A DNA stretch of 64,000 nucleotides, from contig JALFWW010000017.1 in NCBI GenBank assembly GCA_022786605.1, forward strand, positions 39,547 through 103,546. The letters run 5' to 3'. Every line of letters begins with the position of its first letter. Position 1 is the stretch's first letter. The notes beneath the pieces were generated by a model, which made no database searches, was not told the DNA's origin, and was given only the letters and a program-made list of their open reading frames with translations. Made by a program: the position numbers and the translations under genes. This document shows, piece after piece, positions 52,020 through 61,555 of this stretch. The DNA is from Clostridia bacterium (GTDB taxonomy: Bacteria; Bacillota; Clostridia; Lachnospirales; Anaerotignaceae).

Positions 52020-53396
52020 TCAATTGTTTATTTTGTTATGAGACAGCAAAACTACTGTTTCTACATGTACGGTATGGGGGAACATATCCACCACCTGCAC
52101 TCTTTCGATGGTATAGCCTTTGGGGCAAAGATATGCCAAATCTCGTGCCAATGTGGCAGAATCGCAAGATACATAAACCACTTTTTTTGGAGAAATGGCA
52201 GCAATGGTATCCAGCAGGACGCTGTCACAGCCTTTTCGAGGAGGGTCAACCACGACCACATCGGCAGTGATGCCTTTTTCTTCATAAAGTCTAGGAATCA
52301 CATCTTCTGCGGCACCAACGGCAAAATCTGCGTTGTTCATGCTGTTGAGAACAGCATTTCTCTTAGCGTCAGCAATGGCTTCTGGTACGATTTCCACACC
52401 GAAAACATGTTTTGCTTTCTGGGCAAAGAACAGGGAAATGGTGCCGATACCGCAGTACAAATCCAGCACCGTTTCGTTTCCTTCCAGTTCTGCAAAATCC
52501 AATGCTGTCTGGTAAAGTACCTGTGTCTGCAAAGGATTTACCTGATAGAAGGAAAGGGGAGAAATTTCAAACTGTACATCTCCGATGTAATCCCGAATGG
52601 TTTCTTTTCCCCAAAGGACATGAACTTCTGTTCCTAAAATTACATTGGTCTGGGCTGTGTTTACATTTAATACGATGGATGTCATGCCTTCGATTTCCCG
52701 CAGGCGTTCCACCAATACATCACTGTGAGGCAGTTTTCTGCCGTTTACCACCAGACAAACCATGATTTCGCCTGTGCGTCTGCCCATACGAGTCAGGATA
52801 TGACGTACCAGACCGCGATGGATGGTTTCATCATAAAGGGGAATTTCGTATTCTGCCAGAAATGCCCGAACGATTTTTACAATCTGGTCATTGATTTTAT
52901 TTTGCAGCATACATACAGGTGTGTCAATGATGCGGTGGCTGCGTTTGGCATAAAAGCCGATTTCCGGTTGACCAGTTTTACCACCCACAGGGAACTGGGC
53001 TTTGTTGCGGTAACGCCAGGGTTCTTCCATACCTTTGGCGTAGCCAACAGAAATATCGGAAAAACCGCCGATTCGTTCCAGATGGTCTTTGACTTTTTTG
53101 GTTTTGAAAGCAAGTTGTCCTTCATAAGAAAGATGCTGCAGCTGACAACCGCCGCATTTTGCTGCAACAGGACAGGCGGGGGGCACCCGATGGGGGGAAG
53201 GCTCCAGAATTTCCAACAATTTCCCATAACCGAAATGTTTTTTTGTTTTGACGATGAGGACTTTAATGGTTTCTTCCGGCAAAGCGCCTTCCACAAAGAC
53301 GGTATAGCCGTCAATGCGTCCGATGCCCTCACCATTGGTGCCAATGTCCGTAATAGACATAGTATAGGTTTGATTTTTTTCAACAGGAAGTTTCAT
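52020..53396 (-). CDS. rlmD: 23S rRNA (uracil-5-)-methyltransferase, RlmD/RumA type
   Basis: This 458-residue SAM-dependent enzyme makes m5U in 23S rRNA. It has an N-terminal TRAM domain (about 1-60), the iron-sulfur cysteines CPVAAKCGGCQLQHL and motif I in VLDLYCGIGTISLFFA. It also has the DPPRKGCD motif and catalytic cysteine in VYVSCDSATLARDL. Which uridine (1939 or 747) is modified cannot be told. It is the last gene of the yhaM operon and overlaps the preceding gene by 4 bases. Confidence 0.9.
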   Translation of the reverse strand: MKLPVEKNQTYTMSITDIGTNGEGIGRIDGYTVFVEGALPEETIKVLIVKTKKHFGYGKLLEILEPSPHRVPPACPVAAKCGGCQLQHLSYEGQLAFKTKKVKDHLERIGGFSDISVGYAKGMEEPWRYRNKAQFPVGGKTGQPEIGFYAKRSHRIIDTPVCMLQNKINDQIVKIVRAFLAEYEIPLYDETIHRGLVRHILTRMGRRTGEIMVCLVVNGRKLPHSDVLVERLREIEGMTSIVLNVNTAQTNVILGTEVHVLWGKETIRDYIGDVQFEISPLSFYQVNPLQTQVLYQTALDFAELEGNETVLDLYCGIGTISLFFAQKAKHVFGVEIVPEAIADAKRNAVLNSMNNADFAVGAAEDVIPRLYEEKGITADVVVVDPPRKGCDSVLLDTIAAISPKKVVYVSCDSATLARDLAYLCPKGYTIERVQVVDMFPHTVHVETVVLLSHNKINN

Positions 53397-54001
53397 ACTT
53401 CCCCTCCGTTTCTATGATATTGCCCATAGGGACATACGGTGCCGTTGCAGATGCAGTGACGGCAGGTGACAAAGCTGGCGTTAGGCGAGCCTTCGCCGTC
53501 CTCCAGCATTTTTCGCATGTCTGCCATGGTTTGTTTCACTTCTTTTCTGAGTTTTCTGGTATTTCGCACATAAAACATATAATCGCTGTATTTCAGCCAT
53601 CCATAGGGAGGGCGTTTGCCGTAAATATCCTCCAAAAGTAGGAAGTAGGCGGCAAGCTGCAACAAATCTCCCGGATGGGGCAGAGGTTCGTCTTTGATGG
53701 AGCCGCTTTTCAGTTCCACGGGAACGATTTTCCCGCCCAATCTTTTTTTGAAAATATAGTCGGGTTTTCCTCGCAGGTCATATTTCGCAGAATAAAGCAG
53801 TTTTCCAAAACCCTCGCTTTTTTTGCCAGATTGTTTCTGGTCGGCGTAAATCAAAGTAAATCCTGGCATAGTGTCTTTTCTGGGCTTTTTTTGCAGATGT
53901 GGTCGGCGTGTCCGCCAAAGCAGAAGAAGAACCAAAAGAATTATCAAAAACAGAATGCCAAAGGATTGCCAGTTTGCGGTGATTTTTTCAAACATGGACA
54001 T
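53393..54001 (-). CDS. Membrane-anchored Cas4-like nuclease, C-terminal half
   Basis: This 202-residue protein begins with a membrane segment (about residues 13-29) followed by positive residues (RTRR), so the rest should be cytoplasmic. It has GKPDYI (D81), the ELK catalytic pair (E96, K98), QLAAY (Q115-Y119) and three iron-sulfur cysteines at C180, C183 and C190. These are the later motifs of Cas4/RecB-type PD-(D/E)XK nucleases. The first cysteine and the histidine motif are missing here but present in the next ORF, which overlaps it by 14 bases. The two together make a complete core. Confidence 0.8.
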   Translation of the reverse strand: MSMFEKITANWQSFGILFLIILLVLLLLWRTRRPHLQKKPRKDTMPGFTLIYADQKQSGKKSEGFGKLLYSAKYDLRGKPDYIFKKRLGGKIVPVELKSGSIKDEPLPHPGDLLQLAAYFLLLEDIYGKRPPYGWLKYSDYMFYVRNTRKLRKEVKQTMADMRKMLEDGEGSPNASFVTCRHCICNGTVCPYGQYHRNGGEV

Positions 54002-54278
54002 ACTGCATCACCCAAAAGACAAGTATCAGCACCAGCAGGGCAAGAAGGGCGATTTTCCACAGAAGCCGCCGGAGACGATACTGACGATAAAGATTTTTGT
54101 GGAAGTTTTCCCCGCGGATAAAGTTGGCAGTGGTGGAATCTTCCAATCCCAATTCCTCCAGATATTCTTTGCGCATACGGCGCAATTCTGCTCTGCCATA
54201 GGTTTTTTCATAGTACCACTGATAAGGGCAGTAGGTATATTTGTTCAGTTCATGTGCGGAAAGGGTTTCCTTTGCCAT
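53988..54278 (-). CDS. Membrane-anchored Cas4-like nuclease, N-terminal half
   Basis: This 96-residue protein carries the first Cas4 motifs: ELNKYTYCPYQWYY with the first cluster cysteine (C17), and GENFH (G56-H60), the histidine that binds metal. It then ends in a membrane segment (about 74-92). Its frame overlaps that of the C-terminal half by 14 bases, so the halves look like two chains of one split nuclease whose ends meet in a membrane hairpin. Alternatively this could be a recent frameshift, but both halves have plausible starts and stops. Confidence 0.78.
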   Translation of the reverse strand: MAKETLSAHELNKYTYCPYQWYYEKTYGRAELRRMRKEYLEELGLEDSTTANFIRGENFHKNLYRQYRLRRLLWKIALLALLVLILVFWVMQYVHV

Positions 54279-54290
54279 GGTTCCACCTGC

Positions 54291-55235
54291 TTATTCAAAG
54301 TCGGAACGGCTCAGGTTGCGCTGCAGCATACGGTTGTAGCCAGCCCAATGACCCTGAGTGCTGTCTGCATCCAAAGCTTCTTCAATCATTTTTGTTTTGG
54401 CATCCAGATTGTCCGCACAGTGGAGCAGGAAAGCTTCTGGTGTGGAAGGCAGTTTGGGAGAGCCGTACTCATATTCTCCGTGATGGGACAGCATGCAGTG
54501 CTTCATAAGAGATTCCAGACGTTTGGGGAATCCGTCGATTTTGGCAGCGGCGTCCCGAATAAGTTCAGAGCCAAGGATCAAATGCCCCAGAAGCTGACCG
54601 TCATCGGTGTAGTCGTTGGTGGGAAAGTCGGAAAGTTCCAACACTTTGCCCACATCGTGGAGCATAGCAGATGCCACAAGAATATCACGGTTTACATAGT
54701 TGTAACGAGGTGCCAGAAAATCACAAAGCTGTGTGACAGACAATGTGTGTTCTACCAGACCACCACGGAAGCTGTGGTGCATGGCTTTTGCGGCGGAATG
54801 ATATTTGAATTCTTTGCTGATGACAGGATGGCGCAGGAAGATTTCTTCCAGCAGTTTTTTCAGATATGGGTTTTTCATGGTTTTGATATATCCCATGAGC
54901 TGATCATACATTTCGTCGATGTTTTTGTCAGTGCTGGGTACAAAATCCGCAGGATCGTATTCGCCTTCCCGACTGCGGCGGATGCGTTTGACATTGAGCT
55001 GCAGTTCGTTGTTGAATGTGGTGACAAAAGCATCCACTTTGATAAAGTCATTTTCCTGAAAACTCTGGATATCGTTGTTCAGATCCCAGACTTTGGCGTC
55101 CACCATACCGGTTTTATCCTGCAATTTCAAAGACAGATAATTTTTTCCGTTGCGGCTTTTCATGGTCTGTCTGCTTTTGCACAGATAATGTTCCATGATG
55201 TTTTCGCCTTCACGCAATTCGTTGATATATTTCAT
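54291..55235 (-). CDS. yhaM: 3'-5' exoribonuclease YhaM-like (OB fold plus HD domain)
   Basis: This 314-residue protein has an OB-fold nucleic-acid-binding region (about residues 10-90, YLSLKLQDKTGMVDAKVWD) and an HD phosphohydrolase domain (HHSFRGGLVEHTLSV, then MLHDVGKVLEL and HHGEYEYGSP). This is the YhaM/CBF1 exonuclease layout. It heads an operon that continues into the split Cas4-like nuclease and rlmD. A candidate -10 (TATAAT) lies about 40 bases upstream. Confidence 0.9.
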   Translation of the reverse strand: MKYINELREGENIMEHYLCKSRQTMKSRNGKNYLSLKLQDKTGMVDAKVWDLNNDIQSFQENDFIKVDAFVTTFNNELQLNVKRIRRSREGEYDPADFVPSTDKNIDEMYDQLMGYIKTMKNPYLKKLLEEIFLRHPVISKEFKYHSAAKAMHHSFRGGLVEHTLSVTQLCDFLAPRYNYVNRDILVASAMLHDVGKVLELSDFPTNDYTDDGQLLGHLILGSELIRDAAAKIDGFPKRLESLMKHCMLSHHGEYEYGSPKLPSTPEAFLLHCADNLDAKTKMIEEALDADSTQGHWAGYNRMLQRNLSRSDFE

Positions 55236-55429
55236 AAATGTCCTCTCTTTCTATCTCATTCCTAATCTCTTATTATAAAAGAAAAAAGGGAAAATTACCA
55301 GCTTTCCGAAAGTTTTTTCAAAGCGGGAACGAAAGGGCTTTTTTCTGCGTCAAATGTCATAAAAACGTAACGGCAATACACAGCAAATTATGGTATGATG
55401 AAAAAAAGAGATGTGAAGGAGGAATGGAA

Positions 55430-56593
55430 ATGAAACAGAAAAAGGTGCTTTGTGCGGGGATTGCGGCGGCAATGCTCATGGGGCTGGCTCCCCAGATGGT
55501 TCTTGCGGCGGATACAGCAGATATTTTGGATTATGATTTCCGCACATATGATCAGGACGTCAGCGGAGATGGCTGGGAGTGGGATGCGGACGGAAGGATT
55601 CTTTCTTTAGATGGTTTGCAGCTGACAGTAGATGACAGCAACGCACCAAATCGAAAGGGGGCTATTTGCCTGCCGAAGGACAGTATATTGTATCTGGATG
55701 GTGACAGTGAGATCAATGTGGATGGATATGGTCTGCACGCCATTTACGCTGAAGGTGATTTGACAGTGAGAGGCGGCAATGATTTGGTGGTACGTACTGG
55801 CAGTGCTTCTTCCAGTGTAATTTATGTATATAAAGGAGACATCAATCTGGAAGATGGTGTATTTTTGGAGGTTTATCCCGAAGGTCATGTGCTGTATGTG
55901 GATGAAGCCAAAGGAAAAGACGGCGTTGTGAATATCTATGACAAGGCAAAAGTAGAAATCCACGACCCGGATGGGGATAATTTTGAGTATATTGATAAAG
56001 ACAGACTGGTTATGGTGACATACCGTTCTCCCGCGAAACCAACAGATGAATGGCTGAATTTCAGTGAAAAATATGATAAGGATTATGAAACCATTACACT
56101 TTCCAAAAAGACAGTAACAGAAAAACCGGAAGAGCCAGAAGAAAAACCTGAGGAACCAGAAGACAAGCCAGAAGAAACACCAACAGAAACCCATGTGTTC
56201 CAGATCAAGATCGGGGAAACTTATCTGGTGAAAGATGAAGGTGAACGGATCGCTCTGGATGTACCGGCATATCTTTCTGAAGATGGTTATACCATGCTGC
56301 CTCTGCGGGCACTGCTGAATGTTTCCAAAGAAGGTGTGAAAATTGACTGGAATCAGAAAGACAAAATCGCTACCATTACTTATGATGATACCACTGTTGT
56401 GATTCCTGTAGAAGGAACAAATAAAACTGTCACCATCAATGGAAAAGAAACAACACTGGTAACAGCACCCCAGACAGTAAACAATCGTGCGTTCTTGTCT
56501 CTGCGTGACTGGTGTACCGTAACAGGTATGTCCACCGATGCACTTCAGTGGGATGGCGCAACAAAAACAGTGACCATGACAGTGGAAAAATGA
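55430..56593 (+). CDS. Secreted protein with a copper-amine-oxidase-type stalk domain
   Basis: This 387-residue protein has a signal peptide (MKQKKVLCAGIAAAMLMG, cleavage near VLAAD). A repetitive beta-rich region follows (about 30-200, short strands such as SEINVDGYGLHAIYAEGDL). Then come a proline/glutamate linker (EKPEEPEEKPEEPEDKPEE region) and a C-terminal copper-amine-oxidase N-terminal-like domain (about 265-385). That domain is a surface attachment fold and does not imply amine oxidase activity. The ATG at 55430 lies 7 bases after AGGAGG. Confidence 0.82.
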   Translation: MKQKKVLCAGIAAAMLMGLAPQMVLAADTADILDYDFRTYDQDVSGDGWEWDADGRILSLDGLQLTVDDSNAPNRKGAICLPKDSILYLDGDSEINVDGYGLHAIYAEGDLTVRGGNDLVVRTGSASSSVIYVYKGDINLEDGVFLEVYPEGHVLYVDEAKGKDGVVNIYDKAKVEIHDPDGDNFEYIDKDRLVMVTYRSPAKPTDEWLNFSEKYDKDYETITLSKKTVTEKPEEPEEKPEEPEDKPEETPTETHVFQIKIGETYLVKDEGERIALDVPAYLSEDGYTMLPLRALLNVSKEGVKIDWNQKDKIATITYDDTTVVIPVEGTNKTVTINGKETTLVTAPQTVNNRAFLSLRDWCTVTGMSTDALQWDGATKTVTMTVEK

Positions 56594-56606
56594 TTTCCAC
56601 TCATAT

Positions 56607-56820
56607 AAAAAAGGAATGTTTTTTAGGGGCATCTTCATAAGAAAACAAAGAAAGCGAAAATCCTTATTATGACAAAGGATTTTCGCTTTCTTATTTTATT
56701 AAAATTTTATTTGATATGTTTTCTTATGAAGACAGCCGTCGCAATTCCCCTTAAGAAATAAAGGAAAAGAAAAATCAATGTTTTCTTAAGGGGAAGTTGC
56801 TTTAGAAACATTCCTTTTTT
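56607..56820. repeat. Terminator-nested dispersed element, copy 6 (forward)
   Basis: A perfect 15-bp outer stem, AAAAAAGGAATGTTT (56607-56621) with AAACATTCCTTTTTT (56806-56820), encloses a 184-base full-length element. The left end is TTTAGGGGCATCTTCATAAG. The first-hairpin core is GCGAAAATCC / GGATTTTCGC, again a compensatory variant, and the second hairpin is TTCCCCTTAAG / CTTAAGGGGAA. This is the best copy for defining a consensus. It lies between convergent genes. Confidence 0.9.
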
Positions 56821-56836
56821 ACTATGTATGAAAAGA

Positions 56837-58222
56837 TTAGAATTCATTTCCGGGGAAGCGGGGGATGCCGTTAAATCCCTGTTTCAGGTCCTCGTCTGTG
56901 GGGATATAGTCTGTCATGGTGCCATTGTTGAATTTTTCATAAGCAAACATGTCGAAATATCCAGTACCTGTCAGACCAAAGACGATGGTTTTCTCCTGGC
57001 CAGTTTCTTTGCATTTTTTCGCTTCTTCCATAGCTACATAAATGGCATGGGCGCTTTCGGGAGCAGGCAGGATGCCTTCTACCCGTGCAAATTCCGTAGC
57101 GGCGGCAAAAACGGCTGTCTGTTCCACAGAACGTGCTTCCATAAGTCCATCATGGTAAAGCTGAGAAAGGATGGAACTCATACCATGATACCGCAGGCCG
57201 CCGGAATGGCTGGCAGAAGGGATAAAGTTACTGCCAAGGGTATACATTTTCTGGAGCGGTGTTACCATGCCTGTATCGCAGTAGTCATAAGCGAATTTCC
57301 CTCTGGTGAGGCTGGGGCAGGAAGCGGGTTCCACAGCGATGATCTGATAATCACGTTCGCCGCGGAGTTTTTCGCCCATGAAAGGAGAAATGAGACCGCC
57401 CAGATTAGAGCCGCCGCCGGCACAGCCGATGATCATATCTGCCTTCACGCCGTATTTATCCAAAGCGGCTTTGGTTTCCAGACCGATGATTGTCTGATGG
57501 AGCAATACTTGATTGAGGACGCTGCCCAGCACATAACGATAGCCATCCTGTTTGGCAGCCATTTCTACGGCTTCAGAAATGGCACAGCCTAAACTGCCGG
57601 AAGTACCCGGATGCTCCGCAAGGATTTTTCTGCCGACTTCTGTTTCCATAGAAGGGGAAGGCGTTACTGCCGCGCCATAGGTACGCATGACTTCCCGGCG
57701 GAAAGGCTTCTGCTCATAGGAGCATTTCACCATATAAACCTGGCAGTCCAAACCGAAGTAAGCACATGCCATGGACAGGGCTGTTCCCCATTGTCCAGCA
57801 CCTGTTTCTGTGGTGACGCCTTTCAGTCCTTGTTCCTTTGCGTAATAAGCCTGCGCAATGGCGGAATTGAGTTTATGGCTGCCGCTGGTGTTGTTGCCTT
57901 CAAATTTATAATAGATTTTTGCGGGAGTCTGCAATTTTTCTTCCAGACAATAGGCACGCACCAGAGGCGCAGGACGGTACATTTTATAAAAATTCAAAAC
58001 AGGTTCGGGAATATCAATGTAAGGGGTGTCGTTGTCCAGTTCCTGTTTCACCAGTTCTTCACAGAATACCTGACGGAGTTCTTCCGCTGTCATGGGTTTC
58101 AGTGTACTGGGATTGAGCAGGGGAGCGGGTTTATTTTTCATGTCTGCCCGCAGATTGTACCACTGTTTCGGCATTTCCTGTTCGTCTAAATAAATTTTGT
58201 AAGGGATTTCTTTTGTGCTCAT
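56837..58222 (-). CDS. trpB: Tryptophan synthase beta-like PLP enzyme (TrpB2 type)
   Basis: This 461-residue TrpB2-type enzyme condenses indole or indole-derived intermediates with serine to give tryptophan. It has the PLP lysine in EGNNTSGSHKLNSA (K117), ETGAGQWGTAL and the phosphate-binding CAGGGSNLGG. No trpA or other trp biosynthesis gene is adjacent, so it probably acts as an indole-salvage enzyme. Its leader is a tryptophan T-box. Confidence 0.9.
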   Translation of the reverse strand: MSTKEIPYKIYLDEQEMPKQWYNLRADMKNKPAPLLNPSTLKPMTAEELRQVFCEELVKQELDNDTPYIDIPEPVLNFYKMYRPAPLVRAYCLEEKLQTPAKIYYKFEGNNTSGSHKLNSAIAQAYYAKEQGLKGVTTETGAGQWGTALSMACAYFGLDCQVYMVKCSYEQKPFRREVMRTYGAAVTPSPSMETEVGRKILAEHPGTSGSLGCAISEAVEMAAKQDGYRYVLGSVLNQVLLHQTIIGLETKAALDKYGVKADMIIGCAGGGSNLGGLISPFMGEKLRGERDYQIIAVEPASCPSLTRGKFAYDYCDTGMVTPLQKMYTLGSNFIPSASHSGGLRYHGMSSILSQLYHDGLMEARSVEQTAVFAAATEFARVEGILPAPESAHAIYVAMEEAKKCKETGQEKTIVFGLTGTGYFDMFAYEKFNNGTMTDYIPTDEDLKQGFNGIPRFPGNEF

Positions 58223-58262
58223 GGTGCATGCTCCTTTCTTTGGTTGATTCTAAAATTGGAAT

Positions 58263-58531
58263 AAAAAAACGCCTGTCCCTGACGAAATCGTCAAAGGGAC
58301 AGGCGTAAAATCCTGCGGTGCCACCCTTGTTGGCAGAAAATCTGCCCACTTATGCATACGATCATATGCGTCCTTTGTTAACGAAGGGGATTCTCCGGCG
58401 CACCTACTGTTTTCGGTTTGCCCTCAAGAGCCCATTCCCTCATCCCACTGCTGCTGTGATTTCACCATCCACAGCTCTCTGGAAACAGTTTTTGGAAAAG
58501 GTACTTACACTCTTTCATCGGTTTCTGCTTT
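58263..58531 (-). promoter_or_regulatory. T-box riboswitch (tRNA-Trp) controlling trpB
   Basis: The minus-strand leader carries the T-box sequence GGGTGGCACCGCA (58326-58314) and a strong terminator (ACGCCTGTCCCT with AGGGACAGGCGT, then T) at 58263-58306. The likely specifier is TGG (58434-58432) in GGGAATGGGCT, matching tryptophan. Confidence 0.92.
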
Positions 58532-58537
58532 TTAGAA

Positions 58538-58567
58538 GTTATACCACGTCAGAAGGACATTTGTCAA
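58538..58567 (-). promoter_or_regulatory. Promoter of the trpB T-box transcript
   Basis: On the minus strand TTGACA (58567-58562), 18 bases, TATAAC (58543-58538). Confidence 0.75.
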
Positions 58568-58602
58568 TATAAAATTTGAAAAATGTTCCTTTTTTCTATA
58601 TA

Positions 58603-61320
58603 TTACAGCAGTTCGCCGTATTTACGGATATACAGTTTTTTCATGATGGTTGCCAGTGTCACATAAGCAAGGATGATGCCTGCCAGCCATGTGAAGTATA
58701 CGGGAGGCAGTGCTGCCAGACCAATATGTGCGCCGAAGGGCAGGAAAGGAATGGCTGTCAGTACGGCAATGCCAGTGAATGTCAGCAGTACAACGGGAAC
58801 GGAAGCACGGCTGCGCAGGAAGGGCAGTTTGGGTGTGCGGATCATGTGAATGACCAGAGTCTGGCTCCACATGGATTCTACAAACCAGCCTGCCTGGAAC
58901 AGTGCGATGAACAGTGTCTGGGATGCGGGGTCCAGGCTATGGAAGGAACCGCCGCATACGGCAGGACAGATCACGAAGTACATTACCAGATAAGTTACGA
59001 TGTCAAATACGGAGCTGGTGGGTCCGATCCACAGCATGAATTTGCTGACAGAAGAAGCATCCCATTTCCGAGGTTCTTTCAAAAATTCTGCGTCTACATT
59101 GTCCCAAGGAATTGCGGTGCAGGAGATATCGTAGATCAGGTTCAGCAGAATCAGATGGATAGAAGCCATAGGCAGGAAAGGCAGGAATGCGGATGCTGCC
59201 AATACGGAGAACATGTTCCCGAAGTTGGAGGAAGCTGTCATTTTGATGTATTTGATCATGTTGGCATAAGTTTTTCTGCCTTCGATGATGCCCTGTTCCA
59301 GTACCATCAGGTCTTTTTCCAGCAGGATAACATTTGCGGATTCTTTGGCGATATCCACAGCTGTATCTACGGAAATGCCTACGTCAGAGGCTTTCATGGC
59401 TGCGGCGTCGTTGATACCATCCCCCATGTAGCCAACGCTGTGACCGTTTTCACGGAGCAGAGTTACCACTCTTGCTTTCTGCAGAGGAGAAAGTTTTGCG
59501 AAAATGGTGGTGTTTTCCGCTGCTTTTGCCAGTTCTGTGTCTGTCATATCATCCAGCTGGTCACCTGTGAGGATACGGTCTACGGACAGACCTACCTGTT
59601 TGCAGATATATTTTGTTACTTTTTCATTGTCACCTGTGAGGATTTTTACGGCTACACCGTATTCCTGCAACGCTTTGACTGCGGCAGCGGTGGTTTCTTT
59701 GGGAGGATCAAGGAATGCCAGATACCCAATGAGAACCATGTTGTTTTCATCCGCTACAGAGAAGGCGCCAACAGGGGAGGGATTTGTTTTCTGGGAAATA
59801 CCCAGTACACGCATACCGTTGTTGTTCAGGTCATTTACTTTTGCCAGAACCATTTTTTTCATTTCGTCTGTCAGTTCTACCACTTCGCCATGGTATTCCA
59901 CAAAGGAGGAAATGGACAGCATTTCTTCGATGGCGCCTTTTGTGATCATCTGTGTTTTGCCTTTTTTGTCCGCAACGACGATGCTCATGCGGCGGCGTTC
60001 AAAATCGAAGGGGATTTCATCTACTTTTGTATAGTTGTTTTCCAGTACGGCAAAGGCAGGTACTTTTTCGATGAGTGCGTGAGTCCGTTCGATGATGGCT
60101 TTATCCATAAGGTTTTTCAGCCCTGTCTGGTAGTAGCTGTTCAGGAACGCGTGACGCAGGATGCGGTCATCTTCTTCGCCCATAACATTCAGGTGATATT
60201 CCAAAGCTACTTTGTCTTTTGTCAGTGTGCCGGTTTTGTCAGTGCACAGAACGTCAATGGAACCCAGGTTCTGGATGGCGTTCAAGTCTTTGATGATGAC
60301 TTTCTGGCGGCTCATGGCAACGGCGCCTTTTGCCAGACAGGTAGTTACGATCATAGGGAGCATTTCCGGTGTCAGACCAACAGCAATGGAAATGGCAAAG
60401 AGGGCTGCGTTGAGCCAGTCCCCTTTGGCAAAGCCATTCAGGAACAGTACGATGGGTACCATGATGAGCATGAAGCGAATCAGCACCCAGGAAACAGAGT
60501 TTACGCCTTTTTCAAAAGAAGTTTTCGCGGGTTTTTCAGACAGGTGTTTTGCCATATCGCCCAGCATGGTGTCGTTGCCCGTTGCGATCACAACGCCTGT
60601 TGCGCTGCCGCTGATAACGTTGCTGCCCATGAAAGCCAGATTGGATGCTTCTGTGATGGCACCTGTGATTTTCTGTTTCTGAGGCAGTTTTTCTACGGGT
60701 TCGCTTTCGCCTGTCAGAGCAGACTGGCTGATAAACAGGTCTTTTGCTGTTACGATACGCAGGTCCGCAGGAATCATATCGCCGGCAGACAGAGTAACGA
60801 TGTCGCCTACAACGATTTCATCCATGGGGATTTCCTGTGTGCCGTGATGTTTTCTGGTAACGGCTGCTGTTGTGTGAATCATGGCAGACAGTTTCGCTGC
60901 CGCGTTGCCGCTGCGTGTTTCCTGTACAAAACGCAGGATACCGGATACCAGTACCATAACAGTGATGATGATAACAGTTGTGGCATCTTTTTCGCCGGGA
61001 GCTGCCCAGATGATTTCTGTGCAGGCGGAAACCAGTGCCAGAACAAATAAGATTGCGGTAAAAGGATTGATGAATGCGTTGCAAAGTCTTTTGAAAAGAG
61101 ATTCTTTTTTGCCATGGGTTACGTTGTTGTCACCATGAAGTTCCCGCAGTTGTTCCACCTGTTCGTCTGTGAGACCTTCCAGAGAAGTGTTCAACGCAGC
61201 AAATACATTTTTTCTGGAATTTTCTGCGGCAAATTTCAGTCTGTCATTGATCTGATCGCGGCGAACCATGTCTGCTGCGATTTTTGTTTTGAGGATTCTT
61301 TCTTTCAATGTTTTTTTCAT
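58603..61320 (-). CDS. mgtA: Magnesium-translocating P-type ATPase
   Basis: This 905-residue P3-type ATPase imports Mg2+ across the membrane. It has a cytoplasmic N-terminus, the actuator motif LTGESEPVE, the phosphorylation motif [20 protein letters not shown] and ten or so membrane segments, with [20 protein letters not shown] at the end. The ATG at 61320 follows GGAGGTACG; the open frame to 61425 lacks a ribosome site. It is controlled by an M-box riboswitch, two terminators and two short leader ORFs. A large antisense frame opposite it is a shadow. Confidence 0.93.
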   Translation of the reverse strand: MKKTLKERILKTKIAADMVRRDQINDRLKFAAENSRKNVFAALNTSLEGLTDEQVEQLRELHGDNNVTHGKKESLFKRLCNAFINPFTAILFVLALVSACTEIIWAAPGEKDATTVIIITVMVLVSGILRFVQETRSGNAAAKLSAMIHTTAAVTRKHHGTQEIPMDEIVVGDIVTLSAGDMIPADLRIVTAKDLFISQSALTGESEPVEKLPQKQKITGAITEASNLAFMGSNVISGSATGVVIATGNDTMLGDMAKHLSEKPAKTSFEKGVNSVSWVLIRFMLIMVPIVLFLNGFAKGDWLNAALFAISIAVGLTPEMLPMIVTTCLAKGAVAMSRQKVIIKDLNAIQNLGSIDVLCTDKTGTLTKDKVALEYHLNVMGEEDDRILRHAFLNSYYQTGLKNLMDKAIIERTHALIEKVPAFAVLENNYTKVDEIPFDFERRRMSIVVADKKGKTQMITKGAIEEMLSISSFVEYHGEVVELTDEMKKMVLAKVNDLNNNGMRVLGISQKTNPSPVGAFSVADENNMVLIGYLAFLDPPKETTAAAVKALQEYGVAVKILTGDNEKVTKYICKQVGLSVDRILTGDQLDDMTDTELAKAAENTTIFAKLSPLQKARVVTLLRENGHSVGYMGDGINDAAAMKASDVGISVDTAVDIAKESANVILLEKDLMVLEQGIIEGRKTYANMIKYIKMTASSNFGNMFSVLAASAFLPFLPMASIHLILLNLIYDISCTAIPWDNVDAEFLKEPRKWDASSVSKFMLWIGPTSSVFDIVTYLVMYFVICPAVCGGSFHSLDPASQTLFIALFQAGWFVESMWSQTLVIHMIRTPKLPFLRSRASVPVVLLTFTGIAVLTAIPFLPFGAHIGLAALPPVYFTWLAGIILAYVTLATIMKKLYIRKYGELL

Positions 61321-61390
61321 AGGTCCGTACCTCCATATTCTTAGATTTTTGTGGTTTTGGATTGTACAGACAAAAACAGAGAACGATGAT

Positions 61391-61477
61391 TCAAAGCGGA
61401 AGCATGTCCGCGGGAGGACGTTCATCCCCTTGCCTTCGTTCTGTTGTTTTTGTACTGCTACTGCCTTCTGCGTCCAT
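61391..61477 (-). CDS. Leader peptide ORF 2 upstream of mgtA
   Basis: This 28-codon ORF follows GAGGTGAGAAGC and starts MDAEGSSS. Its second half, [12 protein letters not shown], is rich in acidic and proline residues. In enteric MgtL-type leaders such residues destabilise ribosomes at low Mg2+, so this is a candidate analogue. It ends 70 bases before mgtA. Confidence 0.5.
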   Translation of the reverse strand: MDAEGSSSTKTTERRQGDERPPADMLPL

Positions 61478-61555
61478 GCTTCTCACCTCGCTTTTTTGAT
61501 TGGAATGATCTGTGAAAATCCTGAAATCAGAGGGATTTTTCTGAAAAAAGGGCGC

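Noticed and set aside
58576-61050. An 824-residue open frame on the plus strand opposite mgtA
   Set aside because: It lies wholly antisense to a well-supported P-type ATPase, is rich in Cys, His, Phe and Gln as expected for a shadow frame, and has no recognisable domain.
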